The notes under the pieces are model-generated. The model saw nothing but the letters and a program-made list of their open reading frames with translations. It had not been told where the DNA came from and did no database searches. A stretch of 39,195 nt of DNA, from contig JAFDZF010000175.1 of assembly GCA_018267055.1 (NCBI GenBank), positions 1-39,195 of the forward strand, written 5' to 3'. The translations under genes and the position numbers were made by a program. Of the stretch, positions 23,892 through 32,608 are shown one piece after another; positions within the stretch are counted from its first letter, which is position 1; every line of letters starts with the position of its first letter. The DNA comes from Bacteroidota bacterium. GTDB lineage: Bacteria > Bacteroidota > Bacteroidia > Flavobacteriales_F > PHOS-HE28.

Positions 23892-25174
23892 GCCGTCGGC
23901 AGGTAGGTGTCGCGGACCTCTTCCGCCGTGATCGATCGGATGCCCTTCTCGCGGAGGTAGGCGAGCACGAGCCGGATGGCCTTCAGGTAGGCGCCGAACT
24001 TCATGGTGGAGAAGAAGTTGTTGTGCCAGAGCAGGCCGAACACGGTGCCCTGGTCGTTGCGTTCGAAGAAGTCGATGATCAGGCGGGCCACCTCCGCGCC
24101 GTCGTCCTTGCGGTAGCCGAAGAACGTGCGGTCCATCACGTGCAGGGGGGCTTCCACGAACGTGGCCGGCCGCCGCTCCTTCAGGTGGAAGGGCACGAAC
24201 GGCCGTGCGTAGCTGTTGCGGAAGCCGTATTCCTCGGCGAAGCCCAGGGAGGTGTCCACCGCGAGGCCGCCCGCTTCCAGCTCATCGATGGCCGCGGGCC
24301 AGCGGAACTTCAGGTAGTGGTAGCGGTTCGCGATGGCGGGGACGCCCAGCCGCTGCGTTTCCTCTTCCATCGAGGTGGGCGACACGCTCTTGTGCAGGCC
24401 GACGCCGAAATCGCGTTCGCGGATCCGCCGCATGCGTTCCTGCATGGCCCGTGAGCGGATGTCGTAGTCGGCGTTGCGCAGCCCGGCCCCGTTGCCGCCG
24501 CGGTGCACGATGAAGAGGAACAGGCTCTTCAGGCCGTGCTCATCGTGCAGGTCCATGATGCGGTCCAGGTCGGCCCAGGCCGGCCTGCGGAGCACGATGG
24601 ACGCGAGCACGGCCGCCACGGCGCCGGGCCGGAAGTGCTTCAGGGCCCACCACAGGTCCTGCGTCCAGGCGCCGTGGATCTCGTCGATGTCGTGCGTGAT
24701 GAGCACGCGGGAGGGGCGCTTCGGCGCATCCGGCAGGCCCAGCGCACGGGCCAGGGCGTCCAGGTGCCCGCCGGCCAGCGCGGCATGGGGCACCTGGAAG
24801 CGGTGCTGGTAGCTCTGTGCATAGGGGAACCGCCCAAGGCCGTCCAGCGGCACGTCGGCGTATTCCTGTATGCCGTTGATCATGTAGAAGGCCGTGGCCA
24901 GGTGATCGATCGTGTCGGCGCCGTTCTCCAGGAGGATGTGCGGATGATGCCGGAAATGGTGCTGCTGCGCATAGCGGCCGGCGCGCAGGTCCGCGAAGAA
25001 GCGCTGGCTGACGCGCAGGTGGGCATCGGGGCCGGGACCGATGCGGATCATGGCCTCGTCAGCCCGCGGGGTGAAGGACAGCGGCAGCCCACGGTCATGC
25101 GCCAGCAGCCGCAGCGTCCATTCCACTTCCGGCGCGAGGTCCGGGTCGGGCTCGATATGGATCGCGTGGGTCAC
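23888..25174 (-). CDS. Polysaccharide deacetylase-like protein
   Basis: A 428-residue protein. An N-terminal domain of about 140 residues (probably the one that accompanies deacetylases in Bacteroidota capsule loci) is followed by a NodB-like polysaccharide deacetylase fold. The expected metal site is in LITHDIDEIHG; later motifs include VGLHKSVSPTSMEEE and the terminal LLWHNNFFS. These enzymes remove N-acetyl groups from glycans, although some members act differently. The start is GTG at 25174; no in-frame ATG lies close upstream, and a TATCTTGC box is 31 nt above. It leads the minus-strand operon of six genes. No signal peptide is visible, so it would act in the cytoplasm. Confidence 0.8.
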   Translation of the reverse strand: MTHAIHIEPDPDLAPEVEWTLRLLAHDRGLPLSFTPRADEAMIRIGPGPDAHLRVSQRFFADLRAGRYAQQHHFRHHPHILLENGADTIDHLATAFYMINGIQEYADVPLDGLGRFPYAQSYQHRFQVPHAALAGGHLDALARALGLPDAPKRPSRVLITHDIDEIHGAWTQDLWWALKHFRPGAVAAVLASIVLRRPAWADLDRIMDLHDEHGLKSLFLFIVHRGGNGAGLRNADYDIRSRAMQERMRRIRERDFGVGLHKSVSPTSMEEETQRLGVPAIANRYHYLKFRWPAAIDELEAGGLAVDTSLGFAEEYGFRNSYARPFVPFHLKERRPATFVEAPLHVMDRTFFGYRKDDGAEVARLIIDFFERNDQGTVFGLLWHNNFFSTMKFGAYLKAIRLVLAYLREKGIRSITAEEVRDTYLPTA

Positions 25175-25204
25175 TCCGCGTTCGCGCGGTCTGGGGCGGG
25201 CTGC

Positions 25205-25212
25205 GCAAGATA
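25205..25212 (-). promoter_or_regulatory. Putative -7 box TATCTTGC for the deacetylase operon
   Basis: The minus strand reads TATCTTGC, close to TAnnTTTG, 31 nt before the GTG start at 25174. It lies in the 110-bp gap between divergent genes and could drive the deacetylase-methyltransferase-ligase-PHP set. Confidence 0.42.
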
Positions 25213-25271
25213 CTCGGGCGTCCCGAGGGAGGAGGGCGGTCGGTCCGGTGCTAGCGGATCGGAACGGGGGC

Positions 25272-25279
25272 TATCTTGG
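25272..25279 (+). promoter_or_regulatory. Putative -7 box TATCTTGG for the NHL protein gene
   Basis: TATCTTGG matches TAnnTTnG and ends five bases before the ATG at 25285, so the transcript might have almost no leader. Confidence 0.4.
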
Positions 25280-25284
25280 TCGGT

Positions 25285-28200
25285 ATGAAGAAGTACTTGC
25301 TCGTTCTGTCGCTTGCGCTGGTCGCGCACGGGCTTTTTTCCCAGGCCTATCCCACGGTCGAGCTCTATGCGGGAGCGCCGCAGGCCGGATTGGTCGATGG
25401 CCCCGTCGCCAGCAGCCGCTTCCGGATGCCGTACGGCCTTTCGCACGACCCGCTCACCGATGCCATCTACGTGGCGGATGCGTTCAACCATTGCATCCGG
25501 AAGATCCAGAACGGCATGGTCACCACAGTGGCCGGAAGCGGGCAGGCCGGGGATGCCGATGGGCAAGGTGCAGCGGCGCGCTTCAATACGCCGACCGGTG
25601 TTTGCTTCAAGAACGGCTTCCTCTATATCTGCGACGACCTGAACTCGAAGATCAAGCGGATGGATGGTGCCGGCAACGTGGTCACGATCGCCGGTACCGG
25701 GGTGGAGGGCTTTCTGGACGGCCCGGCGACCCAGGCCCGGTTCCGGCAGCCGAAACGGGTGGTGGTCGATGATGCGGGCGTCGTCTACGTCACCGATTAC
25801 GAGAACCACCGCATCCGGAAGATCGTGAACGATGTCGTTTCCACCTATGCAGGCACCGGTGCACAAGGCGACGGCCTCGGCCCGGCCCTGTCGGCGGCGC
25901 TGCACCGCCCGGCCGACATGAGCCTGGCGCCCAATGGCGACCTCTATTTCACCGACCTGATGAACAACAAGGTGAAAGTGGTGCGCACCAACGGCATGGT
26001 CGAGCTCATCGCCGGCTCTGGCGCTCTGGGTGGTGCCGATGGGTCGGCTGCGCAGGCCTCGTTCAGCCATCCGCCCGGCCTGGAGTGGTACGGGACCGAT
26101 ACCCTCCTGGTCGTGGACGCCATACAGCCGCGGCTGCGCATGCTCACCACCGCCGGCCAGGTGACCACCATCGCCGGCAACGGCCAGACCGGTTATGTGA
26201 ACGGCCCAAGCCTTTCGAGCGAGTTCGCCGTGGCCCAGGATGCCTGCATGGACAATGCCGGCAATATCTACCTGACGGATCGCAACAACAACAACATCCG
26301 CATCCTGCGCCGCGCGGTCGTGGTGCAGCCGTGCACCGCCATGGCCGCTCCCGTGCAGGCGGGCAGTCCCGTGGTCTGTTTGTCCAACGGCCAGGCGACG
26401 ATCGCCGGGACGTCGGGCGCGAGCACGGTCCCCGAAGGCTATGGCGTGGCATACCTGCTTGCGCAGGGGACGGGCCACACGGTCGTTCAGGTGGCATCGG
26501 CCCCGGTCTTCACCGTGACGACCGTCGGCACATGGTCCATCCACACGTTGGTGTACGATCCGGCCACGTTCGACCCTTCATCGGTGGAGCTGGGGAGCAC
26601 AAGCATCGCGGACCTGCTGCCCATGTTCGTGGAGGGCGGAGGGGACATCTGCGCCAGCCTCGACGCGGGCGGTGCGGCGATCAGCACCCTGGAGTGCCCC
26701 ACGGGATGCGACCAGGACCAATGGAGCCTCAGCATGGGCGGGGCAGGGCAACAGGTGGCCCACAGTGTCCTCGCCCATTCCTCGGGCGACCTGTTCGTCG
26801 GCGGGTATACGAGCGTCGGGCAGAACATCCTGCTCGTCCGCATGACCGTTCAAGGGGATATCGTCTGGTCGCGGTCGTACGACATGGGGGCGAACGACAA
26901 CGGCACCAGCGTGAACGTGGAGGAGGCGTCGGACGGTGGTGTGTTCATTTCCGGTACCCGCGGCTCGGCCGGCGCGTTCCTGATGAAGACGACCGCCGAC
27001 GGAGCGGTGCAATGGAACAGGGTGCTCTTCCCGCAATGGACGGCCAACCTCCGGGTCATCCGTCCTTCGGCCGATGGTTCCGTCCTGGTGGCCGGTACGG
27101 TGAACGCCGGGGTGTTCGGCAGCTCCGAGGGGTTCATCGGGCGCCTGGACCAGGCCACGGGGGACCTGCAGTGGAGCCGGATGCTCGGCGGTGCCGCCAA
27201 TGACCATTTCACCGACCTCAGCGAGCTGGCGGACGGGACGATCGTGCTCAGCGGAGAGGTGCAATCCTTCGGCGGCATCCGCAATGGATGGTACGTCCAC
27301 TGTGCTGCCGACGGCACCTTGCTCGCATCGCAGCAATACGGCGGCAGCGGCAACAGTGCCTTCATCCGGCACGTGGCGCATCCGGACGGCACGTTCACCC
27401 GGGTCGGCCTGACGGACGGGTCCGGACAGGGCGGCTATGACATCTGGGTGGCCCGGACGAGCGCTTCCGGCCAGTTGCTTTGGTCCTATACGTACGGGAC
27501 CTCGCACAACGAGCGCGGCGCAAGCGTCACGGCGATGCCCGATGGAGGCGTGGTGATCGCCGCGGTCGAACTGGATACGCCGGCCATGTACTGGTTGCGG
27601 CTGGATGCGGCCGGCGCCGTGCAGTGGGCCTTCTCTTCGGATGAGATGGGAAGTGCCTACCCGGCCTTGTACGCTTCGATGATCACGCGGACCGCTGATG
27701 GCTCGTTCGTGGTCATCGGGAGCTCCCCCTCCGCGAGCGGGGACCTGCGGGTGATCAAGACCGGCGGCTGCGGGGCGTTCGCGTGCGGCGCGAACGACGT
27801 GCCGTTGGTCCGGGAAGCGTTCAACGCCGCGGTTTCCGTGATCCCCAACGTCCAGGTGGCTTCGAGCACGAGCTCGACGGCCGTGAACGTGTCCATGCAG
27901 GACGGTACTGCCGCGATGATCGCCTCCAGCACGTTGGAGCATTGCACCAGCGGCGAGTGCAACGCGAAAGCGTCCGGCATGGCCGCCGACATCGGGCCGA
28001 TCTGCCTGGTGAACGGCGAAGCCACCCTGACCGCCTCGCCTTCCGGGACGAACGTGGTGCCGCCCGGCTATCAGGTGGCGTATCTCCTGTCGCGCACCAA
28101 TGCGCTCATCATCGAGCAGGTGGGCCCGGTGCCGGAGTTCACCGTGAACAGCACGGACATCTGGCGCATCCACGGCCTGGTGTACGATCCGGCCACGCTG

Positions 28201-29280
28201 GACCTGTCCACCATCACGCCCGGCACGTATGCCTACGATCTGCAGGCCCTGCTGGTGCAGGGTGGCGGGACGATCTGCGCCAGCCTGGACATCAGTGGGG
28301 CACCGATCAAGACCGGGGAATGCCCGCAGGCCTGCATGGCCAAGGCGGCCGGCATGACGGCGGACATCGGCCCGGTGTGCCTGGAGAACGGGGCGGCCAC
28401 CCTGGTCGCTTCGCCTGCCGGTGCCGACCTGGTGCCGCCGGGCTATGCCGTGGCCTATGTGCTCACCCGCACCAATGCGCTCATCATCGAACAGGTGGGC
28501 ACCACGCCTGCGTTCACGGTCACGAGCGAGGACATCTGGCGCATCCATTCCCTGGTGTACGACCCGTCCACGCTGGACCTGTCGACGCTGGTGCCGGGGA
28601 CCTATGCCTACGACCTGCAGCACCTGCTGGTGCAGGGCGGCGGGGCGATCTGCGCGAGCCTGGACATCAGCGGCGCGCCGATCAAGACGGGCTTCTGTGA
28701 AGGAACGCCGTGCTCCGGCGGCGGGGATACCTCGATCACGGTGTGCTACACCGATCCGCCGTTCTTCCTGTTCGATCTCATCCCCGGTGATCCATGCCCC
28801 CTGGGTGTCTGGTCAGCGGGCGGCGAGGCGCAGGTCCCGGCGAACGGCTGGTTCGATCCCGCGGCACAGACCAGTGCGGCCTTCCACTATACGGCGTTCC
28901 TGCCGGACGGGTCGGAGCATCAGGTGATCGTCAACGTCACGTTGATCGAATGCCCCGGCGGCATCGAGGAGGACCAGCCGGAAAAAGGCCCGATGCAGGG
29001 CATCGCCACCGGCGTGGCGGCCGCTGGTCCGCTGGATGGGCCGGCCGTGTGGCCGAACCCGGCGAGCGGGACCGTCCATGTGCGCCTGCCCTACGGGCTC
29101 ACCACCGGCACGCGCATCGAGCTGATCGATGCGGCCGGTCGCGCGGTCGCGGTGCCGTTCGTCCGCACGGCGCAGGGGCTGTCGTTCGATACCGAGGCCC
29201 TGGCGGCCGGTGCATGGACGCTGCGGGTGATCGACCAGGCCCAGGTGTTCTCCGCGCGCTTCGTGCGCGTGGGCGAGTGA
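25285..29280 (+). CDS. Large secreted NHL beta-propeller protein with T9SS sorting tail
   Basis: A 1331-residue secreted protein. Residues 1-19 are a signal peptide ending near FSQA. Residues about 25-345 contain six NHL repeats (for example IAGTGVEGFLDGPATQARFRQP, then VYVTDYENHRIRKI), enough for a six-bladed propeller. A repeat of about 115-125 residues occurs at 350-470, 892-1016 and 1017-1140, each with a CxAKA-like start, VPPGYxVAYLL, IWRIHxLVYDP and GGGxICASLD. Between the first and second copies, 475-840 forms a second propeller-like region of WS-type blades (GGVFISGTRG, VVIAAVELD). A short beta domain and a type A T9SS tail (VWPNPASGTVHVRLP) finish the protein. It is probably surface-attached; function unknown. 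I chose the ATG at 25285, directly before the signal peptide. Confidence 0.87.
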   Translation: MKKYLLVLSLALVAHGLFSQAYPTVELYAGAPQAGLVDGPVASSRFRMPYGLSHDPLTDAIYVADAFNHCIRKIQNGMVTTVAGSGQAGDADGQGAAARFNTPTGVCFKNGFLYICDDLNSKIKRMDGAGNVVTIAGTGVEGFLDGPATQARFRQPKRVVVDDAGVVYVTDYENHRIRKIVNDVVSTYAGTGAQGDGLGPALSAALHRPADMSLAPNGDLYFTDLMNNKVKVVRTNGMVELIAGSGALGGADGSAAQASFSHPPGLEWYGTDTLLVVDAIQPRLRMLTTAGQVTTIAGNGQTGYVNGPSLSSEFAVAQDACMDNAGNIYLTDRNNNNIRILRRAVVVQPCTAMAAPVQAGSPVVCLSNGQATIAGTSGASTVPEGYGVAYLLAQGTGHTVVQVASAPVFTVTTVGTWSIHTLVYDPATFDPSSVELGSTSIADLLPMFVEGGGDICASLDAGGAAISTLECPTGCDQDQWSLSMGGAGQQVAHSVLAHSSGDLFVGGYTSVGQNILLVRMTVQGDIVWSRSYDMGANDNGTSVNVEEASDGGVFISGTRGSAGAFLMKTTADGAVQWNRVLFPQWTANLRVIRPSADGSVLVAGTVNAGVFGSSEGFIGRLDQATGDLQWSRMLGGAANDHFTDLSELADGTIVLSGEVQSFGGIRNGWYVHCAADGTLLASQQYGGSGNSAFIRHVAHPDGTFTRVGLTDGSGQGGYDIWVARTSASGQLLWSYTYGTSHNERGASVTAMPDGGVVIAAVELDTPAMYWLRLDAAGAVQWAFSSDEMGSAYPALYASMITRTADGSFVVIGSSPSASGDLRVIKTGGCGAFACGANDVPLVREAFNAAVSVIPNVQVASSTSSTAVNVSMQDGTAAMIASSTLEHCTSGECNAKASGMAADIGPICLVNGEATLTASPSGTNVVPPGYQVAYLLSRTNALIIEQVGPVPEFTVNSTDIWRIHGLVYDPATLDLSTITPGTYAYDLQALLVQGGGTICASLDISGAPIKTGECPQACMAKAAGMTADIGPVCLENGAATLVASPAGADLVPPGYAVAYVLTRTNALIIEQVGTTPAFTVTSEDIWRIHSLVYDPSTLDLSTLVPGTYAYDLQHLLVQGGGAICASLDISGAPIKTGFCEGTPCSGGGDTSITVCYTDPPFFLFDLIPGDPCPLGVWSAGGEAQVPANGWFDPAAQTSAAFHYTAFLPDGSEHQVIVNVTLIECPGGIEEDQPEKGPMQGIATGVAAAGPLDGPAVWPNPASGTVHVRLPYGLTTGTRIELIDAAGRAVAVPFVRTAQGLSFDTEALAAGAWTLRVIDQAQVFSARFVRVGE
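27958..28707 (+). repeat. Tandem 375-bp direct repeat within the NHL protein gene
   Basis: Two adjacent 375-bp units (27958-28332 and 28333-28707) encode near-identical 125-residue modules. Runs such as ACCAATGCGCTCATCATCGA and GGCGCATCCA recur with the same phase. A third, more diverged copy lies at 26332-26700. The high identity of the adjacent pair suggests recent duplication or homogenisation. Confidence 0.75.
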
Positions 29281-29293
29281 CGTCGCGCCATCG

Positions 29294-29333
29294 GAACGGA
29301 AGGCCCGCATCCACCGATGCGGGCCTTCCGTTC
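29294..29333. terminator. Perfect 18-bp hairpin, bidirectional terminator
   Basis: The arms 29294-29311 and 29316-29333 are perfectly complementary over 18 bp with a 4-nt CACC loop. The arm sequence is GAACGGAAGGCCCGCATC. TTCTTT follows on the plus strand and GA-rich sequence gives a weaker T tract on the other. It sits 13 bp after the NHL gene and 14 bp after the end of the convergent peptidase gene. Confidence 0.85.
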
Positions 29334-29347
29334 TTTCAGGGGCCGAT

Positions 29348-32300
29348 CTAGAAGCTGCGTCCGATGCCCACCACGTAGCGGAAGGCGAAATGGTCGCTCT
29401 CGGTGGCGGGCAGCTGGCCCAATAGCAGGGGCATGTCGAAGCGGATCGTCAGCGGCTTGATGTCGCTGAGCGGGCCGAACTTCTTGATGGTGAGCGCCGC
29501 GCCTGCGCCGGCATCGGTCCGGGGCGGGGCCAGGCGCAGCTGCGTGGTGCCGGCCTCCGTCACGGCGCGGTAGCCCATGCTGCCCACGTCGCCGAAGAGG
29601 TACACGTCCAGGTGCAGCACGTCGCGGATGGCGCGCGGGCGGAAGCGCACCAGGCCGTCCAGGTCCAGCTCCGCGTTCAGCGCGCCGCCGGTATTGCCCA
29701 TGTAGGAGAGGATGAGGTCGCCGTTCACGTTGCGCTCGGGGGCGAGGTAGCCCGCATAGCCGCGCAGCCCCAGGCCGCCGCCGTACTGGAAGTGGTTCAC
29801 GTCCGCGCCGTAGCCCATCCAGTCGAAGGGCACGAAGCCGATGCTGCGCACGTACTTGTTCTCCATCATCTCCTCGGGCGAGGCACCGGCGAGGTAGAGC
29901 GCGCTCTCGCGCGGGGTGGTGCCGGTGCCGTATTGGAGCAGCACGCGGGTGCGCAGCCCCAGGCGGCCCAGGCGGTTGTCGTTGATCGCCGTCAGGGTGG
30001 CCTGGGCATAAGGGAGGGCCGCGCCGATGCCGCTGTTGCGCACGTTCAGCCGGAGGTCGCCTTCGCCTTTCCGGTATTCATAGTGGTGGCGCACGCCGGC
30101 GTCCCAGGTGCTGTTCAGCCGGTCCAGTTCCCATTGGCCGGGGTAGATCAGGTACGTCAGGTCGGTGCTGTCGCGGCGCAGGAGGAACGCGAGGTCGGTG
30201 TAGAACCGGGTGCGCTCGTTGCGCAGCTGCCAGTCGAAGCCGGCGCCGTAGCGCTCCAGCCCGTCGAGCAGGCGGGCGGTCACGTGCACCGAGGAGCCGC
30301 GCAGGAGCTTCTCCGTGGCGTTCTCATAGCGGAAATTGAAGCTGATGGGGTCGTAGCGCGTGTCCACGCCTTCCTTCGGCAAATTCTGGCCCAGGCCGGT
30401 GTTCAGCCAGCCGGTGAACCAGATCTTGTGTTTGGCGCGCAGGTAGTCGCCGTGGAAGTGCAGGCCCACCTTCACTCCATCGTAACCGTTGTACCAGACG
30501 TCGGGACGGACGAAGCCTTCGTAGATGCGGCGGTCCGGACGGTTGGCGATGTGGCTGTCGAACTCCGTCTCCACGGGCAGGCGGAGGCTGTTGTTCAGCT
30601 GGTAGGCATCGGCCAGGCGGTAGGTGGTGTCGATCCGCACGTCGGCGATGCCGCTGGGGATGTCCACGTCCGCATAGTAATCGCGCTGCAGCTCGTCGAA
30701 GCCGATCCAGCGCGGCAGCACCCGCGCATCCGTCCGCTTCACGAACCAGGTGTTCGGGATGTGGTAGTCATAGCGCTTCCCGTCGCGCGCCAGCACGGTG
30801 AAGTCGATGGGCATCTGCAGGTCGCCGATGCGGCGGAAGTGGATCCGTTGGCCCCGGTCCGCGTTGCGGTGCGACACGCCTTTCACGGCATAATCGATGC
30901 GCTGGTCGGTGTCGATCCACGCATCGAAGAACCAGTTCAGGTCCACGTGCGTGAACGAGATGATGCTCTGCCGGAAGTCCTCCACGTAGGGGTGGCATAT
31001 CTTCCACTGGTCGAAGTAGTGCTGCATCGCGGCGCTGAAGAGCGTATCGCCCAGCACGTACTGCAGGTTGAAGAGCATCGTCGCGGTCTTGAAGTACACG
31101 TGGCGGTAGCCGCCCGGCAGGCGCGAGAACTCGTCGCTGTGGGTGTCGATCGGCGGCAGGCGGTCGCGCACGGCATCGCGTGCATAGCTGGAATACACCT
31201 GCGACTCACGGGCCAGGAGCGGGTGGGTGTAGCGGCGCTCGTAGGCGGTGCGCGGGGTGTCGGTCACCAGGGTGTCGCCGCTGATGCGCTCCAGGCCCCA
31301 GGCGGTGAGGAACTGGGTGAAGCCCTCGTCCAGCATGGCGCGGTAGGTCTCGTTGTTGCCCACCATGCCGAAGAACCAGTTGTGGCCGATCTCGTGCACG
31401 AAGAGGCTGCGGTAGCCCGGGTCCTCATCGCCGTCGAGCGTCAGCATCGGGTACTCCATGCCGTCGCGCGCATCGGCCACCACCATCTTGGGGTAGGCGT
31501 ACATGCCGATCAGCTCGCTGTGCGCCCGCACGGCCTTCGCGCAGTAGTCGGCCGCGTTCTGCCACTTCGCGGCGTGCGGCTCCTCGGCCAGCGCGATGCA
31601 CTTCACGCCGTTCCATTCCGTTTCGCCGATGCGGTAGGTGGGGTCGGCCGTGAATGCGAAGTCGTGCACGTTCTCCGCGTGGTAGCGCCAGGTCTTGCGC
31701 ACGCCCGGCTGGTAGGGCGTCACCACGGAGGGACGCTCGTTCCACGGCTTGTCCTTGAAGTTGGCGATGTCCAGCTTCGCGCGAAGCTCCGGCGGCAGCA
31801 CCTCCTGGGGGTTCTGCAGCCAGCCCGTGGCCTCCACCACCATGTCATTGGGCATGTCCAGCTCCACGTCGTAGCAGCCGAAGTCGCCGTAGAACTCATG
31901 GCCCAGGTGCTGCTGGGTGTCCCAGCCGAACTTCTTGTCGTACACGCTGATCCGCGGGTACCAGTGGGTACCGTCGTAGTGCTTGAAGCCCCAGGCGCTG
32001 AACAGCTTCATCCGGCGCCCTTCACCGCCCCAGTGGGTGCGGAAATGATACTCGAAGGTCATGCTGGTGCCGGGCGGCAGCGGCCTGGCCAGCGTCACCT
32101 TCACGATGGTGTTGTCCTGCTCGCGCGCCAGTTCCTGCCCCTCGCTCGTCATGGTGATGATCTCGGTGCCGCGCTTGGCCGCGGGGTCGAGCTTCTTGCG
32201 GCCGGGACGCTTCCCGTTCAGCATGTCGTTGTAGCTGCCGGCGTTGTAGGCCTCCTGGTAGAGGTGGAAGAACACGTGCCGCAGCGTGTCGGGCGAATTG

Positions 32301-32533
32301 TTCCAGTAGACCAGGGTCGCGGTGGCGTCGGCCACGTCGCTCACCTCGTCCAGGCGCGCGTGGAGCGTATAGTGCACGTCCTGCTGCCAGTAGCCGTCAT
32401 AAGGCTGGCGGTTCTTCCAGTAGTAGGGGTTGTCCGCGTTGCGGAAGGTATTGGGCGGGTGCAGCGGGTCGTAGCGCTGGGCGATGGCGCCCGGCAGCAG
32501 GGCGAGGCCGAGCAGGACGAAGGGGATCCTCAT
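29348..32533 (-). CDS. M1-family zinc metallopeptidase with apparent C-terminal Omp85-like barrel
   Basis: A 1061-residue exported protein. Residues 1-18 are a signal peptide ending in AIAQ. An M1 aminopeptidase region follows to about 570. It has a GAMEN-like G358-M359-E360-Y361, the zinc motif HEIGH at 380-384 and the distal Glu E403, which gives the family spacing HExxH-x18-E. Residues 575-670 are beta-rich. From about 675 to the end the sequence alternates in short amphipathic strands and carries Omp85 hallmarks: LRGY with R924, 137 residues from the end; FGDVGSMG; DAGAGAALTI; a FGP-LTIRFDMPLLL strand; and a final strand ending in Phe (FRYVVGIGRSF). I infer a peptidase tethered to, or secreted by, its own outer-membrane barrel. 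The start is the ATG at 32533. Confidence 0.85.
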   Translation of the reverse strand: MRIPFVLLGLALLPGAIAQRYDPLHPPNTFRNADNPYYWKNRQPYDGYWQQDVHYTLHARLDEVSDVADATATLVYWNNSPDTLRHVFFHLYQEAYNAGSYNDMLNGKRPGRKKLDPAAKRGTEIITMTSEGQELAREQDNTIVKVTLARPLPPGTSMTFEYHFRTHWGGEGRRMKLFSAWGFKHYDGTHWYPRISVYDKKFGWDTQQHLGHEFYGDFGCYDVELDMPNDMVVEATGWLQNPQEVLPPELRAKLDIANFKDKPWNERPSVVTPYQPGVRKTWRYHAENVHDFAFTADPTYRIGETEWNGVKCIALAEEPHAAKWQNAADYCAKAVRAHSELIGMYAYPKMVVADARDGMEYPMLTLDGDEDPGYRSLFVHEIGHNWFFGMVGNNETYRAMLDEGFTQFLTAWGLERISGDTLVTDTPRTAYERRYTHPLLARESQVYSSYARDAVRDRLPPIDTHSDEFSRLPGGYRHVYFKTATMLFNLQYVLGDTLFSAAMQHYFDQWKICHPYVEDFRQSIISFTHVDLNWFFDAWIDTDQRIDYAVKGVSHRNADRGQRIHFRRIGDLQMPIDFTVLARDGKRYDYHIPNTWFVKRTDARVLPRWIGFDELQRDYYADVDIPSGIADVRIDTTYRLADAYQLNNSLRLPVETEFDSHIANRPDRRIYEGFVRPDVWYNGYDGVKVGLHFHGDYLRAKHKIWFTGWLNTGLGQNLPKEGVDTRYDPISFNFRYENATEKLLRGSSVHVTARLLDGLERYGAGFDWQLRNERTRFYTDLAFLLRRDSTDLTYLIYPGQWELDRLNSTWDAGVRHHYEYRKGEGDLRLNVRNSGIGAALPYAQATLTAINDNRLGRLGLRTRVLLQYGTGTTPRESALYLAGASPEEMMENKYVRSIGFVPFDWMGYGADVNHFQYGGGLGLRGYAGYLAPERNVNGDLILSYMGNTGGALNAELDLDGLVRFRPRAIRDVLHLDVYLFGDVGSMGYRAVTEAGTTQLRLAPPRTDAGAGAALTIKKFGPLSDIKPLTIRFDMPLLLGQLPATESDHFAFRYVVGIGRSF

Positions 32534-32576
32534 GCGGTGGGCCGGGCCTCCCGGGGCATCGGGCGGCGGGCAGGGG

Positions 32577-32584
32577 TGAAAGTA
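32577..32584 (-). promoter_or_regulatory. Possible -7 box TACTTTCA for the M1 gene
   Basis: The minus strand reads TACTTTCA, a two-mismatch-level match to the -7 consensus, 43 nt upstream of the M1 ATG in the 75-bp gap behind the YihY gene. Confidence 0.3.
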
Positions 32585-32608
32585 CCGGATCGCGGCCCTC
32601 CGCGCACT

